From positions 682,001-746,000 of the forward strand of contig NZ_CP059060.1 of assembly GCF_014217875.1 (NCBI RefSeq): DNA of 64,000 bases, in the 5' to 3' direction. The notes beneath the pieces were generated by a model. It worked only from the letters and a program-made list of their open reading frames with translations. It was not told the DNA's origin and did no database searches. This document shows positions 9,059-17,419 of this stretch, in pieces. How positions within the stretch are numbered: position 1 is the stretch's first letter; each line of letters begins with the position of its first letter. The position numbers and the translations under genes are program-made. The stretch comes from Synechococcus sp. LTW-R. GTDB taxonomy: Bacteria > Cyanobacteriota > Cyanobacteriia > PCC-6307 > Cyanobiaceae.

Positions 9059-9131
9059 GGATGAATCCAGTGGATCGAATCCACTAGAGCGTTCTCAGGA
9101 CCAGTGATCAAGTTAAGGCCCGGAAGAAATC

Positions 9132-9443
9132 TCAAAGATTGGGAAGCAGTGCCGAGAGTTTGGTCCTGAAATCGCCCTTCGGCATGCCGCCTTTGATCTC
9201 CCCCTTAATGCTGAACTCGCCTTCTGGGTCTTCGACAACTAGGTAGGTCGGCCAGCCCATTCCTTCTTTATTGGGGTACTGCGCCAAGAGAACTTTGCGG
9301 TATTTCCGGTAGGCCTCCGTGTCCTGCAGCATCACACTGACAAAGGTGCACCCCAGCTCTTCGGCGACCTTGCTGTCGTAATGACTCATCCGATGGCAGG
9401 TGCCGCAATCCTCGGAGCTGAACTTGAGGACCGTGAGTGTCAT
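9132..9443 (-). CDS. Thioredoxin-fold protein
   Basis: A 103-residue thioredoxin-like protein. It starts MTLTVLKFSSEDCGTCHRMS, giving a CGTC redox site near residue 13-16 with the usual beta strand before it. GMGWPTYLVVEDPEG supplies the cis-Pro region. No signal peptide is seen, so it should act in the cytoplasm. Shorter and more divergent than TrxA. A ribbon-helix-helix-like gene ends 24 bases upstream on the same strand. Confidence 0.85.
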   Translation of the reverse strand: MTLTVLKFSSEDCGTCHRMSHYDSKVAEELGCTFVSVMLQDTEAYRKYRKVLLAQYPNKEGMGWPTYLVVEDPEGEFSIKGEIKGGMPKGDFRTKLSALLPNL

Positions 9444-9467
9444 GCCAGGAGATGCAGCAGGCGCAAC

Positions 9468-9650
9468 CTAGTGGCACTGATCCAGGCTGATGTCACCTAA
9501 GAAACAAACATCGAGAAGACGTTGCAAAGCCGCAGCACGGGAGGGCAAGCCCCACTGCTCTTTGAGGGCATCCAAACGAGCTAGATGAACGCGGCGGATG
9601 TCGCAGGTGACCTTGACGCGCTCGTCACCCAAAAAAGGAAGGCTGTGCAT
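9468..9650 (-). CDS. Small ribbon-helix-helix-like protein
   Basis: A 60-residue protein with a short strand and two helices (VKVTCDIRRVHLARLDALKE then PSRAAALQRLLDVCF), the pattern of a ribbon-helix-helix DNA-binding domain. Start taken at ATG 9650 because GAGGGAG lies directly upstream; a TTG at 9677 would add nine residues. It precedes the thioredoxin-like gene on the same strand. A regulatory function is inference only. The 240 bases upstream of it hold no gene I can support. Confidence 0.5.
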   Translation of the reverse strand: MHSLPFLGDERVKVTCDIRRVHLARLDALKEQWGLPSRAAALQRLLDVCFLGDISLDQCH

Positions 9651-9894
9651 CTCCCTCGCGAATCGCTGCCGCAACAATGGCCGCGATCAGGGGGATGTCA
9701 ACGCCGGCAGGTAGGCAGGCGCGAAGCTGCAGGCGAGGACGAGCTGCCTGAGGGGCACACCAAAGACGGTGCTCACAACATCGATGGCAACGCGGGACAG
9801 CAACCGATCAAGCCCAGTGCGTCAATTGTAAAGAGACGTAAAGCAGCGCTCAGGTTGCGGGTGTCAGGTCCGCAATCGGTCCAACGGGCGCGGC

Positions 9895-10719
9895 CTAGGG
9901 CGAAGACGCAACGTTGAAGCCGGTGACCTCCTGCTTGCTGTCCAATCGGTCGGCCAGGGACCTCGCTTCTTGGGCGAGCTGGCGTTTGAGTAGAACCCGG
10001 TCGGTGACATCCCGTTGGACGGACACCCAATGGGTGAACCAGCCCGAGGAATCGGACAGGGGTGACACCTTGAGCTCAATCCAACAGGTGGATTGATCAC
10101 GCCGGTAGTTGATGACCTGCATCGTCGCGGGCTTCCACTGGTCCATCGCCGCCCGCAGCGCGGCCGTGCTCTCCTTTGAGGTTTCAGGCCCTTGGAACAA
10201 ACGCGGACTGCGGCCCAACACCTCATGCAGGGCGTAGCCGGTCTGCTCCAACAGGGATTTGTTGGCGTAAACAATGATTGGACCAGGGGCGTCCAAGGGT
10301 TCAGCCAGGGTCACCAGAACAGCGTCCTGGGCGGTATCCAGCACCCCTTCCAGCAGGCGCCGATAGGCGTCTTCGTTGGTTTCCTCCGGCGCAGCATCCA
10401 GGCGCTGGGCCCGGCGCCGCAACACACCGACCCCAAAGCCAGAGTCCGAGGCAAAGAGCCGGATGCGCGTGGCCAACTCCACACCAGTGGGGTGAGGAAG
10501 GGGCAGGACATGGTCCCTGGCCCCTTCGGCGAGGCGCCGGTGCTCTTGAACAATCAGGTCCGCCAGCTCGGGCCAGCAGTCGCGGATGGGTTGCCCGCAC
10601 CACTCCTGGGCATGGTGGCCCAACCGCTGCTGGGCGCTTCGATCCACATGGGTGATCTGACCGCTCGCACCGCAGAGCACCAAACCATCACCGGGCTCCA
10701 GCAGGAAGAACGGGTGCAC
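9895..10719 (-). CDS. PAS-domain protein, LOV-like without the flavin cysteine
   Basis: A 274-residue soluble protein with two PAS-like regions: residues about 1-90 (VLCGASGQITHVDRSAQQRLG) and about 120-245. The second resembles a LOV domain: VYANKSLLEQTGYALHEVLGRSPRLFQGPETS, closing with SVQRDVTDRVLLKRQL. LOV photoreceptors have Cys in the GRNCRFLQGP motif; here that position is Pro (GRSPRLFQGP), so the photoadduct cannot form. No kinase or output domain is attached. It may bind flavin or another ligand and signal through a partner. Divergent from the ABC ATPase gene at 10761. Confidence 0.8.
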   Translation of the reverse strand: MHPFFLLEPGDGLVLCGASGQITHVDRSAQQRLGHHAQEWCGQPIRDCWPELADLIVQEHRRLAEGARDHVLPLPHPTGVELATRIRLFASDSGFGVGVLRRRAQRLDAAPEETNEDAYRRLLEGVLDTAQDAVLVTLAEPLDAPGPIIVYANKSLLEQTGYALHEVLGRSPRLFQGPETSKESTAALRAAMDQWKPATMQVINYRRDQSTCWIELKVSPLSDSSGWFTHWVSVQRDVTDRVLLKRQLAQEARSLADRLDSKQEVTGFNVASSP

Positions 10720-10760
10720 CCCATCAACCTATCCGCCTTGAAAACGCCGATGCTGGTGGG

Positions 10761-11558
10761 ATGAGCGCGACCCCCTATTTCGAAGCCATAGCCGTTGAGG
10801 CCTGGCTCGGCTCAAGGCCCGTCTTCCAGGACTTAAGCCTGACGTTGCGGCTCGGTGAACCCACGGTGCTGCTGGGTCCCAACGGCGCCGGCAAAAGCGC
10901 CTTGATCCACTTGATCAGTCGCAGCCTCTACCCGGTTGTGAAACCAGACTCAGCCCTCCGGCTCTTCGGGAACAGCACCGTCAACCTCTGGGATCTACGT
11001 CAACGGATTGGCTTTGTCTCGAGCGCGCTTCAAGCCAGCTACATCCCAAGCGTCCCTGCGGAAGACGTGGTTCTCTCGGGAGTCTTTGGCTCAGTCGGCC
11101 TAGGGCGTCCCCAACAGCCCACAGGCCAACAGCGCGCTCAAGCCCTTGAGCAACTCGAGCAATTCGGACTGACCCATCTGCAAGGACGCCCGTTTGGCGA
11201 ATGTTCCGATGGACAACGCCGGCGGTTGCTGCTCGGTCGTGCCCTGATTCACCAGCCGGAGGTTCTCGTTCTCGACGAACCGATCAACGGCCTGGACTTC
11301 AAGGCCAAACACGAACTGCTCGCCAGCCTGCGGCAGCTCAGCCAGCAGGGGACCACGGTGCTGCTGGTGACCCACCAATTGGATGCGGTAATTCCCGAGA
11401 TCGAACGCGCCGTTCTGATCAAAGAGGGGAGCATCGTGGGCGACGGCTCCGTCGCGGACGTGCTCACCAGCGACACGCTGAGTGCCTGCTTTGAGACCCC
11501 CATGGCCGTGCTGGAGCAGGGGGGCTGGCGGCAGGCCATACCGCTGCTGAAGCCATAA
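10761..11558 (+). CDS. ABC transporter ATP-binding protein, standalone
   Basis: A 265-residue ABC ATPase with Walker A GPNGAGKSAL (residues about 40-49), Q-loop region GFVSSALQ, signature-like CSDGQRRRLLLGRAL, Walker B VLVLDEPINGLD and the switch His in LLVTHQLD. The signature begins SDGQ rather than SGGQ. No permease or binding protein is adjacent, so its transporter partner and substrate are unknown; it resembles iron/molybdate-type importer ATPases in general form. Confidence 0.88.
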   Translation: MSATPYFEAIAVEAWLGSRPVFQDLSLTLRLGEPTVLLGPNGAGKSALIHLISRSLYPVVKPDSALRLFGNSTVNLWDLRQRIGFVSSALQASYIPSVPAEDVVLSGVFGSVGLGRPQQPTGQQRAQALEQLEQFGLTHLQGRPFGECSDGQRRRLLLGRALIHQPEVLVLDEPINGLDFKAKHELLASLRQLSQQGTTVLLVTHQLDAVIPEIERAVLIKEGSIVGDGSVADVLTSDTLSACFETPMAVLEQGGWRQAIPLLKP

Positions 11559-11579
11559 AAACAGCCCGGGTCGGGCTGT
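11555..11579 (-). terminator. Rho-independent terminator between convergent genes
   Basis: Perfect 8-base arms ACAGCCCG (11561-11568) and CGGGCTGT (11572-11579) with a 3-base loop. The T-run lies on the minus-strand exit side (five A's at 11557-11561 on the plus strand), so it should mainly stop the hydrolase transcript coming from 13177. It sits just after the ABC gene's stop and may act on that transcript too. Confidence 0.6.
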
Positions 11580-11644
11580 GTGAGGAGGCTTCGACGCCAT
11601 CCAACCGAAGCCGGCGGGAGGACGCGATAGGTCAATCGACTCAA

Positions 11645-13177
11645 TCAGCGCAGCGTGGGGCTCACATCCTTGAGCGGGATCAAGGCATTGCCCCAAGGGC
11701 CAACCGCCAGGAGCGGCTCGGCGCCTTGACGCGGCGGAAGTGCGTCCCCCGCGCCATAGGCCGCATCGACCCAGGCCAACAGCAACGGACCAAGAACACC
11801 GCCGTTGCTCTGGCCACCGGGGCGCAGATTGAAGTGGTCACCGCCCTTCGCCAGGACGAGCTGGTGACCAAAGGGAATGGCCTGACGCATGGGGTTGATC
11901 GCCTCAGGATCGGGTGGCACCACCCAGTCATGGGTGCCACTGACCACGAGCAAGCGAGCACTGCTGGCCTGGAGTTCCGGCAGTGCGAACAGCAGCGAAA
12001 TCGGCGGTGAGATGGCTGCTGCGGCCACCACCCGCTGATCGTGGAGAGCGGCCTGCTTGACACCCTCCAACCAGCTGCACTGGAGGGTCCAGCTCACGTT
12101 GCGCTGGGGGTTGTCGATTTGGGGGCAACGGCTCTTCAAGGTTGCGGACTGGGGAACCAAGCCGGCCTGCTGCAGCGCTGTCGTCGCCCCCCAGGAGTGG
12201 CCGATGACGACGACGGCATCCGCATTGACGCCGGACACCCCAGCGAGTTGGCCGTTTTGAACCGCGTCGGTGACCGCGCTGAGATCACGAAAACGCAGGG
12301 CCAGCTCGACGGGCTTCGGGGGCGGCACCGCACCGGTCAACATCTTCATCTGCTCCCGGTTGTCGCTGCCGGGATGGCGCGGCAACGCGACCGTGTAACC
12401 ACGGGAGGCCAGCAGCGTTGCCCAGGAGACAAAGTTTTTGGGGCTGTCCCACAGCCCGTGGGAGATCAGGACCAACCGCCCATTGCCGCCGTGAGCCGGT
12501 TGCAGCAGAACCACCTCCAGGGGGGAGGAGCGATGGCGGACCGACAGACGCGCCTGGCGTTGATGGGTGGGCAGGGCTTGCGTCGCCGGAACTGGCGCGA
12601 CGGGGAGCACCTCAGGGGACGCCTCGGCAAAGAGGCGGTTGGCCTGGGTGCGCTGGGCCAGCATGCGGCCGAGGATCGTGCGCACCTGGCCGAAGTTGAA
12701 GCGAACCCGTCGACCGGGGAGAGCTTCGATCAGTTCCACCAGGGTGGGGGCACCGGTTGTGGAGTGGGCCATCGCCTGATGCAAGGCAGCCCGAAAGGTC
12801 TGACCGGATAGATCCGGACTCCGCCCCTCGATCGTGCCCAGGGAGGAGACCACCAGCAGGGCCTGCTCCAACAACGGTGACCCCACCGAACCATCCGCCA
12901 GACGGTTCAGGGACATCGGGATGGGCCGCTGCAGCAGCTGAAGCAGGACCTGACTGACGGCCCCATTGGAGGCACGATCCAGTTCAGCGAGGTCACTCCG
13001 GCCCGCCATCAGGGCCTGGGGACTCTTCAGCTCACTCACCCGAACACTGAAGCTCGAGTCCAAGAGCGGCAGCTCGATCAGAACCTCTTCAATGGCCCGC
13101 GCAGGGAACGCCGTAGCAGCGGCCACGAGGCACCCCAGTCCGAGCCGCTGAAACCACTGGAGACTCGGCACAGGCAC
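11645..13177 (-). CDS. Secreted alpha/beta hydrolase with DUF1400 domain
   Basis: A 510-residue exported protein. A signal peptide (residues 1-28, ending FPARA) is followed by the cyanobacterial DUF1400 region (about 30-160), then an alpha/beta hydrolase fold. The fold shows VLISHGLWDSPKNF (oxyanion region), the nucleophile elbow VIGHSWGA near residue 325, VVSGTHDWVVPP (acid) and KGGDHFNL (catalytic His). Probably a lipase/esterase of the periplasm; substrate unknown. The gene ends at the terminator at 11555-11579. Confidence 0.87.
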   Translation of the reverse strand: MPVPSLQWFQRLGLGCLVAAATAFPARAIEEVLIELPLLDSSFSVRVSELKSPQALMAGRSDLAELDRASNGAVSQVLLQLLQRPIPMSLNRLADGSVGSPLLEQALLVVSSLGTIEGRSPDLSGQTFRAALHQAMAHSTTGAPTLVELIEALPGRRVRFNFGQVRTILGRMLAQRTQANRLFAEASPEVLPVAPVPATQALPTHQRQARLSVRHRSSPLEVVLLQPAHGGNGRLVLISHGLWDSPKNFVSWATLLASRGYTVALPRHPGSDNREQMKMLTGAVPPPKPVELALRFRDLSAVTDAVQNGQLAGVSGVNADAVVVIGHSWGATTALQQAGLVPQSATLKSRCPQIDNPQRNVSWTLQCSWLEGVKQAALHDQRVVAAAAISPPISLLFALPELQASSARLLVVSGTHDWVVPPDPEAINPMRQAIPFGHQLVLAKGGDHFNLRPGGQSNGGVLGPLLLAWVDAAYGAGDALPPRQGAEPLLAVGPWGNALIPLKDVSPTLR

Positions 13178-13207
13178 AGCCGCAACGATTTCATCATCAT
13201 CAGGGGC

Positions 13208-13672
13208 ATGACGCAGACCCAGGGCTCAACCCAGTCCCCCGCTCCAGTGGAGGTGGCCTTGGCGGTTCTTGAGCACGAAGGGCGCTGGTTACTGCAGTTG
13301 CGTGATGACATCGCTGGAATCGTTGCCCCTGGCTGCTGGGGCCTCTTTGGGGGCCACCTCGAACCCGGGGAGTCGCCGGAGGAGGCCCTACGCCGCGAAC
13401 TCTGGGAGGAAATTCGACTGCAGCTGGGCGCCGTTGAGCCCTGGTACGTCTCGCGCAGTCCCGAGAAGATTCGCCATGTGTTCCGAGCCCAACTCCAGAC
13501 ACCGCTCCACGCGCTTGAACTGATGGAAGGGCAAGACCTGGCGCTCTTCCCAGCCAACGCGCTGGCCTCTGGCCAGGGGTTCAGCTCAGCACTACAGCAG
13601 TTCAGACCCCTGGCGGAATCAACGCTGGAAGCACTTCACCGGCATCAGGCGGACTGCTCGACGATGCGGTAG
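13208..13672 (+). CDS. Nudix hydrolase
   Basis: A 154-residue hydrolase of nucleoside diphosphates linked to other groups. The Nudix box spans residues 48-70, with GGHLEPGE, the REL and the catalytic EE pair all present. The N-terminal strand VEVALAVLEHEGRWLLQLRD is typical. Substrate cannot be predicted. The gene runs into the convergent gene at 13645 and shares 28 bases with it. Confidence 0.88.
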   Translation: MTQTQGSTQSPAPVEVALAVLEHEGRWLLQLRDDIAGIVAPGCWGLFGGHLEPGESPEEALRRELWEEIRLQLGAVEPWYVSRSPEKIRHVFRAQLQTPLHALELMEGQDLALFPANALASGQGFSSALQQFRPLAESTLEALHRHQADCSTMR

Positions 13673-14280
13673 TAGCTGCGCTCATCCGAGCAGCAGAGAT
13701 CGGCGTAGTAACGCTCCAAGACGTCGTAGGCCGCGTCATAACTCTCGAATTCCTGGCCGACCATCGGATCCGTGGACTTCGCCGTCGCCTCCTCCTCGTC
13801 GAGGACGATCCGAAACACCGGTCTTTGCGGTTGCAGTTGCTCCAGCAGGTCGCCAAAGCTGAGTCCCTCTCCAAAGGCGCGGATCAATGGGTTCAAACCA
13901 ATCGACTGGCGGTCGGGATGCAACTTGGCCATGGGAACCAGCCAGAACCACCACTGCTGCGGATCCAGGGGATGGGCCGGTGCAGCCGTGCTCTCTCCCA
14001 ACAAGCCAAACAACAGGGTGTTGGCCTCGCCGCGGGGGATCCGGAACTGCACGCTGTTCGGCGTGGCCTGGTCCGCGGCGCTGTAGAACCCGGCCGTACT
14101 GATCGAGAGCTGCCAATCCCTGATGGGCAGCACCAGGGACTGAAGATCAGCGCAGGGTTTGGACGGACCCGCCTCCAGACCGAGACCGTTTAAGAGCAAC
14201 CAATGGCAACTGGCTTCGCGGACTTCATCAGCCAGCAGATTCGGCGTGTTCCATTGCAAGAAGTCCGCGAGCTCAGACAT
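13645..14280 (-). CDS. Hypothetical protein of cyanobacterial type
   Basis: A 211-residue soluble, tryptophan-rich acidic protein, starting MSELADFLQWNTPNLLADEV. It has no signal peptide or membrane segment and a C-terminal region rich in aromatic and acidic residues (FESYDAAYDVLERYYADLC). No known family is recognised. Start ATG 14280 overlaps the stop of the WbuC-like cupin gene by eight bases, so the two are probably translated together. Confidence 0.65.
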   Translation of the reverse strand: MSELADFLQWNTPNLLADEVREASCHWLLLNGLGLEAGPSKPCADLQSLVLPIRDWQLSISTAGFYSAADQATPNSVQFRIPRGEANTLLFGLLGESTAAPAHPLDPQQWWFWLVPMAKLHPDRQSIGLNPLIRAFGEGLSFGDLLEQLQPQRPVFRIVLDEEEATAKSTDPMVGQEFESYDAAYDVLERYYADLCCSDERSYYRIVEQSA

Positions 14281-14764
14281 CAAACAAGCTCCTCCACTGC
14301 GCTTCTTGATGCACCGATTCAAGCTCCCCTTCCAGGGGAAAACCACTGAGGAAATCTTTATCCGCCAAGGGTTGGTAGGGACCTTGCTTGAGTTCAAAGA
14401 TCACGGAGTCGTCCGCCAAGGCGACCAGTGAATGGAAGGCGCCTTCAGCGAGTTGCAAACCGCGAACGGGTCCCGCCGCATCCAGTCGCTGCCGCTGAAT
14501 GCAGAGGCCGTTCTGGTCAAAGAGCAGAACGCCGATCGAGCCCTGCAGGACCACAAAGCATTCGAATCCCTCGCCGGTGCCCTGACGGCAGTGGCGATGG
14601 GGCCTGACGTAGGTCCCTGGCTGCATGACATTCAAGAAACGCTGCACCAAGTCACTCTCCTGATGCAGGTTGAAATTCATCCGTTGTCGTTCACTCTCGC
14701 GAGCCCGACCCGCCACCTGATCGAACAGGTCTTGATCAATCAGCTGCAGCACAGAAGCAGTCAT
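14273..14764 (-). CDS. WbuC-family cupin metalloprotein
   Basis: A 163-residue cupin-fold protein of the WbuC type. Motifs: RMNFNLHQESDLVQRFLN, PGTYVRPHRHCRQGTGEGFE with the metal-binding His cluster (residues about 50-66), FVVLQGSIGVLLFD and EGAFHSLVALADDS. WbuC proteins occur near surface-polysaccharide genes in other bacteria, but none adjoin here. Start ATG 14764 chosen because the 13 residues upstream look non-conserved. Confidence 0.8.
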   Translation of the reverse strand: MTASVLQLIDQDLFDQVAGRARESERQRMNFNLHQESDLVQRFLNVMQPGTYVRPHRHCRQGTGEGFECFVVLQGSIGVLLFDQNGLCIQRQRLDAAGPVRGLQLAEGAFHSLVALADDSVIFELKQGPYQPLADKDFLSGFPLEGELESVHQEAQWRSLFDV

Positions 14765-14857
14765 CGACAGGAGCGAGACATCAGCAACGGGTGGTAGCGA
14801 CACGCACCGACAACCCAGACAAGCTCAGCGACTCTGGTTTCAACAAGAGGAGCAACC

Positions 14858-14938
14858 ATGCCCGATTGGATCCGCCCCCTGATCGCCGTCAGCTTGACCA
14901 GCTGCAGTGTTGGCCTGTTCACGGCCCTCGCCGGCTAG
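14858..14938 (+). CDS. Possible 26-residue membrane peptide
   Basis: A short ORF encoding one hydrophobic helix (PDWIRPLIAVSLTSCSVGLF, residues 2-21). A good ribosome-binding site, AGAGGAG, lies six bases before the ATG. Its stop overlaps the stop of the TSUP transporter gene on the other strand. It could be a genuine small membrane protein or chance; the strong ribosome-binding site is the main support. Confidence 0.4.
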   Translation: MPDWIRPLIAVSLTSCSVGLFTALAG

Positions 14939-15690
14939 GCCGCCAAGGCCTTCACGAGCAACGACACCCCCATCAATAAACAGAGCACTTCGAAGGCCCG
15001 CTTGACCAGCTGAGATCCCTGCTTCAGCGCCAGGTGGGCCCCCAGGTAGCCACCGGCCAAGGAGCCCAGCAAGAGCATGGGCAACCAACTCCAGGCGATT
15101 TGCCCCTGCACCCCGAGTGTGAGTGCGCCGGTCCCGTTCCAGAACAACCCCACCAAAATCAAGGTGTGGGCCACGGCTTTGCCGTAGTCCAAACCAAACC
15201 AGCGGACGAGCCAGAGGGTGACAAAGAGCCCCGTCCCCGAGGTCAGCGAGCCGTTGAGGAAGCCAATGGACCACAGCACAACGGTTCCGAGCAGTGCGCG
15301 TCTGGGCGTCCAAGGGCACTCGCGAGCAGAGGCACCGAGCTGCGGTCGGCAGGCGGAATAGGCCCCCAGCGCGATGGTCAACAGGCCAAGCAGAAGCGTC
15401 GAGAGCTGGGCGGGCAATGCGAGGACCGTTCGAGCCCCGAGCCAGACCCCGGGTAAACCGCTCAGGAGAATCAGGGCCGAGAGGCGCGCATTGAGGCTGC
15501 TCTCACGGGCATGACGCAGGCTGGCGCCAACCCCGAGGGAGACACTCGCCACCTTGTGGGTGGTCAAGGCCACCGGGAAAGGGAGTCCCAACAGGATCAA
15601 GGCCGGCAACTGGACCAAGCCGGCACCCCCTCCAGCGAGGGCCGAAAGGGCATTGGCGACCAGGGCCACCGCCAACAGCCCCAGCTGCAT
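14935..15690 (-). CDS. TSUP (TauE/SafE) family transporter
   Basis: A 251-residue polytopic membrane protein, about eight helices in two repeats. The first repeat begins LVANALSALAGGGAGLVQLPALILLGLPF and includes HKVASVSLGVGA; the second has GFLNGSLTSGTGLFVTLWLV. The family exports sulfite or organosulfur compounds or transports small anions. Start ATG 15690 chosen because the preceding 65 codons overlap the SDR gene and lack conserved features. Confidence 0.87.
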   Translation of the reverse strand: MQLGLLAVALVANALSALAGGGAGLVQLPALILLGLPFPVALTTHKVASVSLGVGASLRHARESSLNARLSALILLSGLPGVWLGARTVLALPAQLSTLLLGLLTIALGAYSACRPQLGASARECPWTPRRALLGTVVLWSIGFLNGSLTSGTGLFVTLWLVRWFGLDYGKAVAHTLILVGLFWNGTGALTLGVQGQIAWSWLPMLLLGSLAGGYLGAHLALKQGSQLVKRAFEVLCLLMGVSLLVKALAA

Positions 15691-15707
15691 CCAAACCACA
15701 GCGAGGC

Positions 15708-16748
15708 TCAAGGCCGACTCCGAAAGCGCCTTGAGAATGCCGCACTCAGGGCATTCGCCCAGCGCAGAGGCAGGTACTGCGCGAGGGCCGCGATCACACG
15801 ATTGACCCGCCCTGGCACGAGAACAACACGGGACCCCTTGAGACCGCGCTCGGTCCACTGCACGAGTTGATCCACCGTCAACCAAAAGAGGCCAGGTAGC
15901 CGCTGCATGCGCTCTTCCACCCCAAGCACCGCATGAAATTCCGTATGGACATAGCCGGGACAGAGGGCCATGACCCGGATCCCAGAGCCGGCATTCTCGG
16001 CCGCCAGCGATTGGGAGAAACGGATCAAATAGGCCTTAACCGCGCTGTAGAGAGTGCTCCCGGGCAGCCCTGGGATCAGTCCCGCCAAGGACGCCACATT
16101 CAAGATGCAGCCTTGGCCGCGCCGCTGCATTTCAGGCAGCAGTTGCCGGGTCAGCTGCGTGGGAACGCGAACCATCAGTTGAAGCATCCCGTCCTGTTGA
16201 TCCCAGGAGGAGGCTTCAAAGGTCCCGCGCAGGCCAAAGCCGGCGTTGTTCACCAAGGTCTCCACCCAGAGACCCTGAGCCGCAAGACGGGCCAACAACT
16301 GATCGACGGCTTGCGGGGCATTGAGATCCAGGGCCATGGGTACGACCCGCAGGCCAAAACGCTCCTGCAAGGCCAAGGCCTGCGACTCCAAGCGGTCGCC
16401 GCGGCGAGCCACGAGCACCAGCACCTCACTGCGCTGGGCAAAGGAGGTGGCCAAGGCGGCACCGATGCCACTGGACGCCCCGGTGATCAACGTGCAGGGG
16501 CGGGCCGCCGGATCCGAAAGACGGTCCAGCGCGGGCTGGCGGGTTGGGCTGGCGGAGAGCTGATCGGCCAGCTGCAAACAGGCATCCATTTCCTGCCAGA
16601 GCAACTCCCGCCGATCGGAACTCACCGAAAAGGAGCGGTGGTGAAGATCGCGGCCGACGTAGCGCAGGGCGTCAATCACCCGGCGCCGGTCCTCGGGGGT
16701 GAGGGCCTCAACCGACCAGGAGTCATCGCTCGGTGAAGTCACACCCAT
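15708..16748 (-). CDS. Short-chain dehydrogenase/reductase with N-terminal extension
   Basis: A 346-residue NAD(P)-dependent oxidoreductase. The Rossmann glycine motif TGASSGIG is at residues 89-96, followed by LVNNAGFG, NVASLAGLIPG and the catalytic YSAVKAY pair. The first 85 residues, before the Rossmann fold, form a charged helical region not usual for SDRs. The C-terminal third (VNRVIAALAQYLPLRWANAL) is amphipathic and may touch the membrane, as in DltE/YqjQ-like SDRs. It precedes the TSUP gene by 17 bases on the same strand. Start ATG 16748 preferred; an upstream start would add 19 residues. Confidence 0.85.
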   Translation of the reverse strand: MGVTSPSDDSWSVEALTPEDRRRVIDALRYVGRDLHHRSFSVSSDRRELLWQEMDACLQLADQLSASPTRQPALDRLSDPAARPCTLITGASSGIGAALATSFAQRSEVLVLVARRGDRLESQALALQERFGLRVVPMALDLNAPQAVDQLLARLAAQGLWVETLVNNAGFGLRGTFEASSWDQQDGMLQLMVRVPTQLTRQLLPEMQRRGQGCILNVASLAGLIPGLPGSTLYSAVKAYLIRFSQSLAAENAGSGIRVMALCPGYVHTEFHAVLGVEERMQRLPGLFWLTVDQLVQWTERGLKGSRVVLVPGRVNRVIAALAQYLPLRWANALSAAFSRRFRSRP

Positions 16749-16830
16749 TGCATCTCGAGGACCTGTGCCACAGGACACGGTGCCGAACGGGGGACCCCTG
16801 TTCAACTAGGGGGATGACGCGCAAACAGCC

Positions 16831-16935
16831 GTGATCCCCACCGGTTTGGTCATCTTGGCCCAGGCCTGGCGGCAGCTGGCCTGGGTCAGCGGCGCCGCCC
16901 TGGTCCTCGCCCTTGGGGGAGAACTGTTGGCCTGA
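16831..16935 (+). CDS. Possible 34-residue membrane peptide
   Basis: A GTG-started ORF coding for an amphipathic then hydrophobic segment (LAWVSGAALVLALGGELLA at the C terminus). No convincing ribosome-binding site is visible. It ends five bases before the end of the small minus-strand membrane protein at 16940. Could be chance. Confidence 0.22.
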   Translation: MIPTGLVILAQAWRQLAWVSGAALVLALGGELLA

Positions 16936-16939
16936 TCCC

Positions 16940-17134
16940 CTACTCGTACATCCAGTCGAAGGATTCGGGGCTGGCGGACGGGGCCTGGGGCTGAGATCCA
17001 CCAGATCGCTGAAGGCTCAAGCGGGCCAGCAGGCTCAGCTCAATGCTCAAGGCCACAGCCAAGACCAGCAGGCCACCCGCCGCCGCAAAAGCCTGGGGAT
17101 GCGCCACAACAGAAAAGGCTTCTTCCATCTCCAC
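16940..17134 (-). CDS. Small single-helix membrane protein
   Basis: A 64-residue protein starting MEMEEAFSVVAHPQAFAAAG, with one membrane helix (GLLVLAVALSIELSLLARL, residues about 20-39) and a short Pro/Ser-rich tail ending FDWMYE. The GGAG of AAAGGAGCC lies eight bases before the start. No family is recognised. The size and topology recall small photosynthetic-membrane subunits, but no specific match can be claimed. Confidence 0.5.
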   Translation of the reverse strand: MEMEEAFSVVAHPQAFAAAGGLLVLAVALSIELSLLARLSLQRSGGSQPQAPSASPESFDWMYE

Positions 17135-17243
17135 GGGGCTCCTTTCGATAGGTCCACCCCATCACTAGCCACATCCGTCTCAAGGGGGACTAGCGCATCT
17201 CGCTCGAGACCCTTAAGATTGACTTTAGGTTTGAGTTCCTGGA

Positions 17244-17402
17244 GTGAACGAGAACAACCCCGTCCTGCAGTCCATGCGTCAGGAGCTGGACGAACTCAAG
17301 CTGCGCTACGGCAGCTCACCCACGGATTTCAACCGTTATCAGCTCGTTCGCCACGAGCAGCGGCTGGCCCAATGGGTCCCCAATGAAAAGATTGGCGCCT
17401 GA
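17244..17402 (+). CDS. Small hypothetical protein
   Basis: A 52-residue GTG-started protein, NENNPVLQSMRQELDELKLR, with a charged helical first half that could coil and a C-terminal RHEQRLAQWVPNEK. GGAG overlaps the region just before the start (TTCCTGGAGTG). It lies 17 bases upstream of the PPC-glutaredoxin fusion and probably shares its transcript. Function unknown. Confidence 0.55.
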   Translation: MNENNPVLQSMRQELDELKLRYGSSPTDFNRYQLVRHEQRLAQWVPNEKIGA

Positions 17403-17419
17403 GCGCAGTCTTCGACGGC

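Noticed and set aside
9585-9917. 110-codon plus ORF between two minus genes
   Set aside because: It overlaps the RHH-like gene on the opposite strand, and its translation is basic, low-complexity and without a start signal.
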